From Schizochytrium sp. TIO01 (taxonomy: Eukaryota; Sar; Bigyra; Thraustochytrida; Thraustochytriidae): a DNA stretch of 64,000 nucleotides. This document shows, piece after piece, positions 33,865-46,800 of this stretch (positions within the stretch are counted from its first letter, which is position 1; each line of letters begins with the position of its first letter). Below the pieces are notes generated by a model. It searched no databases. It was not told where the DNA came from and was given only the letters and a program-made list of their open reading frames with translations. A program made the position numbers and the translations under genes. The DNA lies in the NCBI GenBank assembly GCA_004764695.1, contig SMSO01000032.1, positions 1,324,501 through 1,388,500 of the forward strand, given 5' to 3'.

Positions 33865-33890
33865 GATTTCTGTGATTTCTGTGATTGATG

Positions 33891-33901
33891 CTAAGTGCTA
33901 T
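33891..33901 (-). promoter_or_regulatory. ATAGCACTTAG... element upstream of second metalloprotease
   Basis: Minus-strand ATAGCACTTAG, 27 bases before the ATG at 33864. It matches the element at 14715-14725 with one difference. The intervening DNA (repeated GATTTCTGT on the plus strand) is not shared, which makes the motif stand out. Confidence 0.4.
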
Positions 33902-36900
33902 CGTGCTTGCTATCTCTGCGCAATTTTGCAGCAGAGCTATAGCCACAAAGCTTGCTAGTTAGCAATACTTGGTTACCCCGACCCAGTCAATCGAGAGATG
34001 CCACGACGGTGTCCTGCCTGGGCTTCTTCTTTTTGTTATCTTTGGTTTGGGTTGGGCGGCGCAAGCCGTGTTTGGGGTTTGCTGATCTGCCGAGGCTGCC
34101 GGCGAAGGCTGTCTCGACTGCTTCCTATGTATCACCGATTTTGTTGTGAGATTGGTCGATCGCTCTTATATTTTGCCCATTCTTTCTCATCAATACCGGC
34201 GGCAAGTGCTGCTTCCCCCTCTTATCTTCTCTCCCTATAACTTAGAATGTTTTAGTCTTTTCTTTAAGTTGTTGTTTTTTAATTAAAAGATAAATAAAAT
34301 TAGTAAATCAACTGAGTAAAAGAAGTAAAAATCACAATTTAACAGATAAAACTGTTCAGTGTCACTTTCTTATTTAAAAGAAACAGCAATAGTGCTTAAG
34401 ATTTCCTGTTCTCTTCCTAAAGCTCTCTGCACAAGAGCGGGGTGGAGGTGCAGGAAAGAGAAGACCAGCTGATGTAGCTTAACAGGTAATTTTATCTAAT
34501 GTTGTAAGGATACCTCAAAATTCTCAAAGCAAGAAAGTTTTTTCTTTTTCTTTTTTCTTTAAGAATAAAATGTAGTATGATATTTGGAAAGCAAATATTA
34601 AAGTGCAAGCTGGCATATTTTAATTAAGGCTCATCTTATTTTAGAAAGAAAAAAAAATGTTTTTTATATTATCGCTCACATTTATGTTGCAAAACGTCGT
34701 TCTCTTCTCTTTCTAAAAGAAAAAAACAAATACACTTATCTCAAGCCTGACAGAGTTCATATTAAGTCTAACATATTTCACCTATGCAAAATTGCTTTCT
34801 AGACAATTCGATACCCTGAGGCTGGTTTATTCGAGGAGGTTTTAAAATAAAAAGAATAACGGAAGTTCAAAATATCGATGAGAGATGTCTCTCAGTTCAG
34901 AGAGGCTAGGGTGTATAATTAGTTTTTTTCATCTTGAAGACCCATCATTCAACTCTACGAATGATCATAGCCTTTATAAAATCCTGATTCAACGTGCCTT
35001 CACACACAATGCGATGATCTTCTCTCTCTGATGTTCAACACTTGAACCCTCTCTGTGATGCTCAAATGGTATGAAGTCCGGCCCTCGTGTACGAAACATT
35101 ACAATTTAAGCTCTTTTTCTTTTTTAAATTAAAAATATAACATTTTCAAAAAGTAAACAGATTACCGTCGTGCTCAATCAATAATATGGACATGTCCTAA
35201 ACATCTGCCTCCTTTCGAACAGCAACAGCAAACCGATAGAATACACCTTATGATAACTAGCAATATTTAATTATAACAAAAAAATAAAAATAAAAATAAA
35301 AGTTGGGGGGAAAACCAGGGGCTCTTGGCATTGCTGATGCTCAATCCGGCCGCCAGGTTCGTTGAAACAAGTCGTCGGAAAGGCTCCGTTGCAAGACCTC
35401 TTGGCGGTCAGTCAGGCTAATGTGAAGGTATGCGCTGCACCGCTTTGGAGTTGTGCAAATCAAAACCCTCTGTCGGCTAATGCAAAGCCTTTAAGAGCTC
35501 TTTCCTAAATCTTGGCTCGGCCTCTCCGACGATGCGATTGATTGAATGGTTTTAGTCAATACCTTCCTACCTAAACTTATTTACTGCTATGCTTCGTACA
35601 AGCAAGTGTTCTTTTCTTTCTCTAATAAACAAAAACTAAAAATAATACATACATATATTACAGATGGGCCTAATATATAGATTACATCTTTTTTGAGATA
35701 CTATACGAAGGGGACCCTTGGACCCTTTTTGAGATCACCCAGCTCTACATTCTCATTGATTGTTCTTGCCGCTTTCTCTTTTCTCATATCGGCCTGTCAT
35801 ACTTTTTCATATTCAATTTAAAAAATGACATCTTGAAGAGATTCAGGTCTTCTGTGGTTCAGGCGCGAACTTTGCACACGAATGCCTACTCTATCGTTCA
35901 TTGACAGTTCGTTGCAAGGCGCCAAGGTGGGCAAATTAATGAACCAAAGTATGAAACATATTTGCCTGCCGCGTCGCGGCCGAACCAAACACTTGAGATG
36001 TAGCGTATCGATCAAATCATATGAATAATAGTTTGCCGCACTTTTAAAAGAAACAGTATAAAAAACCTTCCATCCTTCCGAATAAAGAGCTCCGACCTGG
36101 CGCTAGAACACAGAGGCATTGAGCATGGCGGAAGACGTATCATCTGCCTGCAGTTCGGCTCTTGGTTGAGCTCGCAAGCCGTCTATGCATCTTTGCTACG
36201 GCCAAAGTCAGGATAGAGAAAGAAAACAAAAAACGTGAGTGCAAGTGCTCCTTCGCCAGCGCATTTCTGCGGCTATAAAGGTGTCCCTTTATAAAAAGAA
36301 AAGAAAAAAAGTGTTTTCTATTTTTCTGCTTTTTAATTCTTAGAAGAGCTTATGCTATAATCATTGCACAGCTGTTCTTTTGGACGGCATATTATATACA
36401 ATACATACTTAAAGCTTAGGAAAGAAATACATTACTTAGTTACATGAGGAAGTCTCACGCTGCTACTTGTTTTCACAAAGCAGCGCGTTCACGAGGTGAG
36501 AACAAGTGCAAGATAACGTGCGTGTCCAAGATCGCTACACTGCTAGGAGCAAGCACTATCTGTTTGTTAGAGTGTTAGAGCCTAATCGTAACTTGAGTAA
36601 GGAGGCAGTTTACTTATTGCCTTCGACGTTCTCTCCTCTCTCGTTCCAAACATGATCCCAGAAACTCACGCCTATAAGGCGTCAATCCTTTTCGAATTAT
36701 GAATCACCACAACACCTTTTTACAGGTCAAACTAAGCACTGTTCTAAGTTAGTGTTTGTCGAAGATGCGATGCTCTAGTTGTGATTGACACTCTGCGCTC
36801 GTAGGTCGTGCGAACGCATTCAACGAAACAGCAGCCAATTTCCTTTGCAGCATGCTAAAGCTATCCCTTGCACAATGAAGAAGCTCGCATCCACAAGAAC

Positions 36901-39900
36901 ACAAGGATCCAAACGGCAGGTTTGGTTAGGCGTCGTTCGGGGCCCACTACGGAAACCAACTACCGCCAGCGCTTATCCTTCGTGTAGGTTAGTATTATCA
37001 GGAGCCGTACGTTCACTTCACCAACAATCCACATATCCCATTATTTGCCACTTTTTCATTTCTACTACTATCATGATGAGTATGTAGGTAGTAAATACAT
37101 AGTAAATACCTACCTGCCAGTGTTCTTGGTGACCCCTAGTCCGGTGGTGGGTGGCAATGCGTCATTGATTTCTTTCTAAACTAGCCATCATGCTATAAAC
37201 TATAGTAGAAGTAGTTATCGAGAGAACACTGATACTTTTGTTCTTCAGGTTTTAATTTTTCTAAAAAATTGTAAATTCTTAAATTTTAATTTCAAAAGCG
37301 ATAATAACTTTTTCCCCCAACTACTATATGAATTACCATGTGCGATCATATGATTAAAATTTAAAACCTTTAAAATGTTTGAAAAGTTTGTTTATACTCT
37401 TCTTGATCCTTCACGTTCTTTTTATTTTACTTTAAAGAAATAAATTCAGGATGTCGCAAGGGAGACTACGAATTATGGTGATTGTTAGCTTCCAAGAGAG
37501 GTCGATCGAGATCGCGTTGGTTGTTCGATTCGATGAGTTGGGCGAGTTCGGAAATCAGGGAACGAGGTAATGCGGACGTCAGAAGCAGTCAGTCAAAGCG
37601 ACTGTCAAACTCTCAGTTTGATCAGCCTGGATGCCCTTCTTACGCAGCCGTCCGCGTGAGCCTTGACATAAAGGCGACAAAGTTGAGATTCTCTCGGTGA
37701 TATTGAGAACCACTGGTGCTCTCGCTTCTTCAAATTGATTCTTCAGCACTGTTCTAATTTAGAAAACTGTTCCGCAAACTTGTGCTGATACTGATTCTGG
37801 GACTAGTTCAATATAAAGCAACCATGGTAGTAGTAGTAGTAGGTATCTGCTACTGCTGTTCTTTATACCTCCTCTTGCCTAATTGCCCCGTCCCTCGGCT
37901 CCTTCCATGTAAGCGCAACTCCGACGCGGGAGTACGCATGGCTGCCCAAGCTAGATTGCCGCCCGATTTGCTCACCTGCACAAGGTCTTTGGCGTGGGCA
38001 GTACGAGACGTTGCTCTTCTGGTTTCATTTTAGCAGGATCAGACCTACTGCAAAGCCTTTTAATAAAATGAAAGATGGGGAAATTCGTCTCAAGTAGCTG
38101 TAATTCCAATGCCGAAAAATCTGAACAACACCTAGCATTGACATAGGTAGGAGATCTTTCCCCCATTTCAGTTTGAGTAAGCGTGCACATCGGCAAGCAG
38201 CTGCAATTATCACTTCCTACATCAACTGTGATATAGGGCATTGCAATTGGTGAATTTGGTAACATGGCAGCGAGAGAGTCGCTGCAATAAAACAAACTGC
38301 ATAGTCGAATTATGATTTTAAACAATAAGCTCGGATGCTACGCTCAATAGAGTTTGCTTCAATCGGCAAGTTGAATTATGAAAGCTCGGAACACTCGATA
38401 TATAAATTATGATGGAACATTTTTAATATGAACTTTGCAACTGATGCCGAAACCAATTAAAGAAAACAAAGAAATACATATCGGTTATCCATATTCATAT
38501 CAAAACGACATATGTCTTTTCAATGTCTTTGTGTAAGAAATTGCAAGAAAGTATGCGCATTATCTCACAGTAGCATTCATCAAATTTTGATCGTCGTTCA
38601 GCCCTTGCCGACGCACGTTCATTCTAATTACTATGCAAAGAATACGCGTTACCTTTTATTTTTCTTTCTTGAAAGTCTAGAGAACTTCAGAAACTGCAAG
38701 TTGGGTATCCATTTCAAGACTTCATTGGTTTTCAAGCCGAAATTTTGTTCATGTCTGCGGACGAAGATCGTCCAACCTTCGCTTTTCTCTTGATGATCTT
38801 TAGAATTCAAGAAGTCAAGCCAATTAAAATCGCTCGTCTGTGATAACCCACCTCAACGCACTACAAGTCTTGTCATCGCCACAGAGTGAATTTTGTTCTA
38901 CATTCGACTGCGAGCTTTACCTCTCCAAGTCAGAGTAATCTCTATCCTACAAAATTGTGGCTAAAACCTACATATTTACTTTTATTGCAGTATGTGAATG
39001 AATGTGTTTACGTGGGTAGCTAGTATGTATTACGCATATAGCAGTTCTCTCTTTCGTTCAGGTCTACCTAGTCTGCTAGTATGGGAAGACCCGCCTCTTT
39101 CCGAATCGAGCCGGCCGATGTTTTTTTCTCACGTACACTGAGCTGCCAGGGGGACACATGCTAGGATTCTTGATCCGACTCCATAACTTTACTTGTACTT
39201 TCACTCTTTCATTTGATTTGCCGACCACGAAGTCAGGCATGCTCAGGAAGGGGCTTGGCCAAGCATGTAAGGGCTCTGGGAAACTATGGCTTAAGAAGAA
39301 TACTGGCAGAGACCAGGAAGTTAGTTATTAGCGCCGGGTCGCGCGCGCCTCCGACCATAAAGACCTGCCCGAGGGCGGCTTGTGCACAACTTTAATATAG
39401 ACAAAGCCAGGCTCGGTTTATGAAGTTTGGCATCTCTTAGGACCACCACTCTTTTTACTTTTTGTTTTAAAAAAACTTGTTTATCATTTTAGTTCTTGTT
39501 ACAGAATATATGTAGGAATGTTATAGATATAGCCTAATTGTGGTGGGAGAAAAATAACTATTAGCAATAGCATTGTTACCATTATTACGATGTTTATGAC
39601 TTTATTAATTTGTTTAATTGTAATAGTAATTATTTTAGAAAGACAATTATAATTACCGTACCATTCGAGGTCTGTTCTGTTCTTGAGAGTTTATGACTTA
39701 GGGTTGACTTTTGTTTTCGTTTAAATAGAAATCAAATGGCCCCAAAATCTGAAAGCAGACTTACTCAATTTTAAGAGAGAGTGAATGTGGCGAATCATTC
39801 ATCGAAACAAATGAGAGACGTGAATCTGCACAATCTTCTTCACCATTATTCTCGTGCAACATATTCATAACATTCATTTTAGCAGGGAATCTGACTGTTT

Positions 39901-40720
39901 CTGCCAGACAGAACATCTCGATCGGTCGTTTTCACTCTCGAATGAGTAGTACACAGATTGATAATTCGTCAATAACATCCCGAGCAGAGGAAACTGGGAA
40001 CCAAGAGAACAAGTGACCCTCTTTCAGTCTCTCTTTCAGGTTCGAATTATTTAAGGCAGCCTACCTCCATTCAAGACATACTTTAAGCGCTTAAGTTTTT
40101 CCCCTTCCTTCCTTGCTTATTATATTTCTATTTTTATTTTTTAATTAAAAACCAAAACCCAGTAATCAAATAAAAATTAATAATATAGCCTAGCTAGTAA
40201 ACATTTTCAATTGTTTTCAATTGTTTACACAGTCAGGCCTGATGAAAGCATCATGAGGCGGCCTCCTGAATCATCAAACCGCGTCTAACTCGCATACCTA
40301 CTCTTCTTCTGTTCTGACCAACCTATTTCTTGGCCAGCCTCTTGGCCGGCGGCGCAGACTTTCTCATGGTTTGCACGACCTCTCACCGAATTGAATAGTA
40401 CCATCCATACCTACCGTTCAAGGTAATTGAAAGCTAATAAGCGTCTTTTAATTAACAAAACAGATGATTTCTCATTCGAACAACAGAAATATGGCGGCAC
40501 CACCGCGCCATAGACGCTCGCTCCCTTCTCATCCATCGGATGAATATGTTGGCCGTCGTGGACTCGTGGCAGTCCCGGCACCGCCGGCCATCTCGCTTTT
40601 CCCCGCCGCGGGGCGAGCACAGAGTCTGCGTCGGAATTGCGGAGGATCAAACATCGGCCTTCTGCTCGACTTCTTGAATGGCTGGAAAGGCCTACCCGGA
40701 GCCTCTTAAGGCTCTTCTGA

Positions 40721-40740
40721 GCTCAGCTCAGCTCAGCTCA
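40721..40740. repeat. (GCTCA)4 tandem repeat
   Basis: Four perfect GCTCA units with an extra half-unit on the left. Each junction forms an AGCT/GAGCTC-like dyad. Confidence 0.9.
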
Positions 40741-40829
40741 ACTCGACGACAAAAATCAAATGAGGGTTGAATGAACGAGGCAACGGAGACGAGCAATTCC
40801 CGTTCTCACCTTCGAGAACTGTAGCGCAA

Positions 40830-40845
40830 AGGTAGCTAGCTACCT
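40830..40845. repeat. 16-bp perfect palindrome AGGTAGCTAGCTACCT
   Basis: Perfect dyad in non-coding DNA. It contains the GGTAG/CTACC core that recurs elsewhere in the window as TAGGTAGG clusters. Confidence 0.85.
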
Positions 40846-43800
40846 GGTTTGTGTCCGCTGGAGTGATGTATTTATAATAAATTCTTAGAAGTAGAACTTC
40901 TTAAAGCCTGATTTTGACATGAAGAACGGCAAGTGGATTAACACATGTCTCGACATCTAAAATCTAAAGTTGGTATGAACCTAATTCATAACGAGGCAAA
41001 TATACGCAAATGAAGAAAGGCTTGAAGAGAAACAATGCGTCGAGGACAAATGGTGAAGCATGCTTTGCACGCGATGAAATGAATCACTTAGTGCACGTGC
41101 TCTCAATCTAAAAGTTCGCTTTTATTACCTCCTATCACGACTTTTTATAATTCACCAAGTAAGTACCTACATACCTTGCCTCGTTACCTTTTGTGATTTC
41201 CTTTTTTAACTTATTCTTCAAGTCGTTATTTTTTCTTTTAACAGGTTTTTATTTTTGTGGTGATTGTTGTGGTTTGATCATAATGATGTTTTAACCACTC
41301 GTGAGAGATACGAGCAAGTCGCAAATGAAATCGAGCAAGTGCTCTACTTTTTCCTCAGCTAGGAGGGTCTATCTTTACGATGCGGCGACGAAGTTTGGTT
41401 GAATAAGTAACAATCTTCTTCAATTTTGACATCAACATGGATTATATGCGAGCATTCAACTCCTCGATCGTGTCGTTATTGCTGGATGCAGATCAATCAC
41501 TCTTTTCTCAAACAAAAGAACTGTTTTCTCTTCTTAGTCGATTTTATACTATTGTACTTCATTTTAATAGCTACCTACTCACCGTATCAGGAACGACAAA
41601 AGGATCTAACGCTACAACCAGTGTTGGCCTTCGCCTCGTAGTGCTGCCGCAATTCAAAGTCGCAGCAACTTGGAAATCAACAAAAGCATGCTTTTGGCCT
41701 GAACTTGAAAAAACAAGCGTTCAAGCTTCAGAAGAACGAAGCATCGGTAGTCTCGAGCAGCCAATCATCCCAGCCGAATATCACCCTTACTTGCATACCT
41801 CTCCCAGGTAATTGCGATTGCGAGGACCAATCGGAGTCAAAGGCCGTGAAGAAGTCCAAATCAAATTTAACAGACAGCGCACGCAAAGTCGATCGACAAG
41901 CGAGCACTTGCAAAAAAGTGTTCAAGCTAACAGCAGCCAGGGTCAAAGTTTGGTTTGAGTGATTCGGATAACAACTTCAATTGATCAAAGTATTCTTTAT
42001 TGCTCACGGTTCCTGCATGACAAAGTAAAGGGACTATGGATTGACAGCATTTCAGCTGCCTCTTGCGATTTGTCTCAGGTTTGTTTTGGCTTCCCGGATG
42101 AAGGCGGCAAAGGAGCTTGTTTGCCCGCGCACTTGCCGCAGCATTCGAGCAGAAGTGGGCTGTGTAACAGTATTGTGTTTGTGAACGTGTGCAAAGATGT
42201 CTATGAGCCATCTCACCCCCCGTGAGAGATGGTATTCACAGCGAATGTCGCAGTAGAAATTCGCGACTTTTGATCTGACTTGAACAAGCTGCTTACAATT
42301 GTGTTCCTTTTTACCTTCAAGTTGGCTTTTCTTCTTCCTTTAAATTTTAAATAAACTCTTTCTGTTGCCTTCTTTTCTTCTTCTCTTTTTCAAATAAAGC
42401 GTCATCACTGCTATTCTTAGGGATAGGTATAGATGAGCTAACGAGGTTCCGGTTTAGCAAGAGTCCAAGAGCAAAGAGGAGCCCCGACTTACTCCGGCAT
42501 CGCGAAAGTATTTCTAATTCAGCCAGCTTCGTTCTTGATGTTGGGATCGCGAACATCGTTGCGGACTCATAGTTTGATTGGAATATTTCATCCATCTTGG
42601 AGTAGCAGGTTAATGTGCAGGATTAACTCAAGCTCTTACTTCGCATGCTTGTTATCGTACTATTTATTTATTTTACTTAGTGCCTAGCGCATTCCTCAGC
42701 TCCTTTATCTATCTATCTATATTACGAAACATGCGAAACATGCACCAAGATTATTCCAGCTTCGAATGAAGCACGTGAATACAAGTGCAGACGCAATCAG
42801 AGAGTTTCTAATTAGCTAGTTCTAGGTAGAAAGCTTTGGAATGTTGTGGAGGAATGGGCTAGAATAGGTTACGAGGTTCTGTATTTCGTGGGGAACTTGA
42901 GCACCGTTGTTTTAATCCAAGCAATCCGGTGGTCCGACTCCTGTGCCTCTATCCATGGAGTTGGCGATTCACTCAAAACGACATATTCCATTTCCCATTT
43001 AGAAAGCACTCATGGAGGCGACCCGCCATCTTGCTTTTCTTTTTTTATGATATACCATCAATTCTGTTTACCAAAGTTGTTAGTAGGTAGAATTTTTAGT
43101 TGTCGCGTCATGCATCATTAATTTTGCGAGGAAAATCAACTTGAAGATGAACATGCGAGACGATTTACAGTCAAACTACCGGTCTGGTCCGGGTCATGAA
43201 AACAGCTCAACAAAATTCACATCTACCAGAACTTTAGCGTGCTTGTCTTTTCTGTTTGTTTTCTTTTTTCTTTTTTTTCATAAGTCTGTAAGCTTTTCCA
43301 GCGTCCACGGCTAGAAAAACTCCCCTACTAATCGCACATCCTATAAAACTTGTGATGACTTTCCTGCACGTGCGATTATCCAAAATGCTTGCGGATCTTT
43401 ACCGCATACCAATCGAATGCTACAATGAGTTTTTTCATGTCGATTTGTGTGGCAGTTCGAAGTACGTTACTCCACCAAATGTTAAATCTGAAGATCTGAA
43501 GAATGCGGTCCAACCCAAGTTGCTCGAACAGCATATTGATTTTGAGGTGAAGTTAGCCTGATACTGAAGATCCACCTTTATTCACGCCACGAAGGTGGTA
43601 CAGCAAATGCTCTCGGACCGTTTTAAACAGCAGATCAAAGGGTTGACTTATTAAACTACTTCTTTTTCTTTTATGGTCTCCCTCCCGCGGAGCTGGAATA
43701 GGGCTAGCACCCACACGCTCTGGCGTCATACCATGTACAAGAGGTGATCCTGTTTTGCGCGCTACACTTTTGCCAGCAGAAAGAGAAGTAGACCGGGGCC

Positions 43801-46800
43801 CAACCAGCCCCAACTTATCCTTCTTGCAGGATCTTGCACGGACTCTCTCAGAACCTGCACATCGATTCTACAAACAAAAGAGCCAAGAAGCATCCCAAGG
43901 CAGGTAGGTAGATGTTGGTTGGTTAACATATATCCTTTCATTTAATGATGCTACTATTCTACTGCAGAGTTTCAACGCAAAACTCACAACTTGCATCTTA
44001 CAGCTTGGATTCGAACCACTTGGAGCGACTTGCCAATATAGCACAAATATACCCTGCATGCAACACTTGGAAAGAGTTTAAAACCTCAAGATTTGATCTG
44101 ACCATAACCGTTGGAACTCATCGCACTCTTTTGAAGCCATTTGGTTGGTTTGCATTATTCTATTATACCTAACTTTACATCTCAACAGTGAGCTTTCAAC
44201 TTGAAGGAGAGATTCCCCGAGACACCGGTCGAAGCTAGGCAAACCAGCAAGTTCTCATAGAAAACAATATAAAGTATTTAAACTCGTATGAGATTCTTGA
44301 ACGTAAGAACGGGCGACAGCCACCCAATCGGGAAATTCTTAACAAACTTGTCTATTGTTTACTATAGTACCAAGTATGAATAAAATAATAGTCGCCAGGC
44401 TATCTTTTAGTTCCCAAAAAAATCAGCATTAGAGAAGAGAACTTCGAGAACCTTCCTGATGATCAACACTGACACTCACTCCCTTATAAAGTGGCTTGTT
44501 TTGTAAACTTCTTTTATTCCTTCATGCCTGGCTGCAAGGCACAGCTCTGTATTGCGTCAGAAAGCCAGGTTCACTTCACGTGCCGGAGTCTGCGGAGTCT
44601 GCTTGTCTATAAGTAACTAATTGTTTTTTATCGTCAGAAGTCTTTCTTGGTTTGGCCAAGCCTAGTAATAGCTATATGGCCCCTACCTAGTTTGTCCAGA
44701 AAACTGCACTTCACGCGCTCAATTATATAAGAGTTCACCTATTTACGACATATACATATCATGCAACTGTTTTCTTCCTCTTTACTAAAGAACAGAACAA
44801 TATATACTTTTAAAGGCTATTGAAAGTGGTACTTTGTTTTCCCTTTTCTTTTTCTTGTTTCATAACTTAATTTTTTTCATTAAGATTAAAAGTTAAAAAA
44901 CATTTATTTTAAAAAAATCAAGTTAAATCATTTATTTATTTTGAAAATTTTGTTTTAATTTTAAATATATATAATTATGTTCTTTTCCTGGCAGGAAAGA
45001 ACAGTGTGTAGTTCAAAGCATGGAGATTGGCCTACAAGCATATACACTGTAGAGTCTACACAACTTCGAGAGAAGACACAGAAACAATGTGGATAACTTT
45101 AAAGAAAGGTCTTCTGCATATAGTATGTAGATGTTTAGGGGCAAAGTTAGCTCTTTGCGGCTTCTCGTTTGGAAAGAAGAATAAAATAAACTTTTTTTTA
45201 AAGTGACTATGAGCTCTCTAAAGTGCGATTGTGCACAAGGGCGTGGCGCTTGCACAACTCTCGATCTACTCAAGCAGATCTTCTACTGTTTAGAGCTTCA
45301 CACTCTTTCTCGCGATCTCACCACATAGCACCTAGGTTGCGCAGCTCCCAGAAAGCCCACCCTCTCGGCAGTCCTTCTAGGGCATGAGTTGCCGCGGCTC
45401 TCAGAACTTAGTGCAATCTGTGTGCTTTGATTTGCTTTGCTTTCTATAACAATCAACGATTTAACGCGGCTGATCCAAAGCGGAGGAAGGAGGAAATGGG
45501 CTTGTGAATGCAGACACAGCTCCTGTCGTCGGAGCGCGTGCAGTTGACGAGAGTCTCGTACTAGCAAGAAATTATTACCAAGACCGACTTTGGTGATTTT
45601 GATCTTCTGATTTATTGTGCAGCACGCGTCGAATGGCGCCTTTGCAAGACCGCTGCGAGGAAGAAGATGGCTAGGCATCACTGTGTTTTCTACTTTTTAC
45701 ACTTTATAATTATTTGCCCGTTCAAAATCATTCACAGTAGGGCAGCACATGCCCGCCACACTTTCCAATGCATGTGCAAGGTAGTTGTTCACCATGAGGG
45801 AGCCGCCTCTGGCGCCTTACTCACGAAACAAGGCTGCCGCAGACGCTGCCGCAGGCTGATCAGTAGGTGGCTGCTTAGCCAAGGAAGTGTTTAGCTCTTC
45901 GGTTCACTCAAAAGCCGACGAGTGCAGAGGTGTCATCGCTGAGCTGGTTGATTGATTGGATTATTTTTAACATCTTTTACACCTGCGTGCTAATTATACA
46001 TGCATTTAAAACATGAAAAGCTGGATCCTGGTGGTGAACCACGATGGCCTAGAACGGATTCGATAAATATGGTCGATGTGAGATTTGTTCGAGGAATAAA
46101 TTAGCTAGATAGATAGTTTGAAGATGTTGCCTGCTCTATCACTAAATCAGGCAATGAGAATTATTTTATATCACGAGACGAGGCGTGAACTAAGAAGAAA
46201 TCAAGACGCCGGGAACCAGAGATCGGCCATCTGAAATTCATCGCAAACGTCGCACAAATCTAAACATCTCCTGATGAGTACAACGACATGCGCGACACAC
46301 TTGGTTTTAGCTACTTGCCCGTGTGCAAGTAAGACCTCTGTAAGTAAACAAAGTCTCTCGCTCATTTTAACACATCTTCGCACATTAGGCACACCTTCTT
46401 GCCCATTTCTCCGAGTCACTTTTATCTTGAACAGCTATAGCTACTGGGCATCACTTTGAGAGTGGTTTCCTCATACAATCTGCATCCGGTCCGATTCGTG
46501 CGTGTCGTTGGCCTTAGCTAAGTGTCACAACTCGTCAATTCTTCAGGTGTCCAGCATTTACACTCCTCCGAATCGCATGCTTCATTGAGGCCCTGGAAGG
46601 TGTGGTCATCTTAAATTAGCCCACCAAACCCGCCAGAGTGAGTGTGCTCGACGCACAGAGTAGGTATACCATTCTTCTCAAAGCCATAGTTTAAAGGTCT
46701 TGGTTAATCTCGGCCTTCATATTGGCAGGACTGCTCACTTCACTGAGGAGGTAGTAAAACAAAGCACTCGACTGAGCGCACTGATTGCAAAATAGCGATC

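Noticed and set aside
43981-44030. tRNA gene on the minus strand suggested by GGTTCGAATCC
   Set aside because: The flanking bases do not form a five-pair T-stem, and no A box or acceptor stem is found at the right distance.
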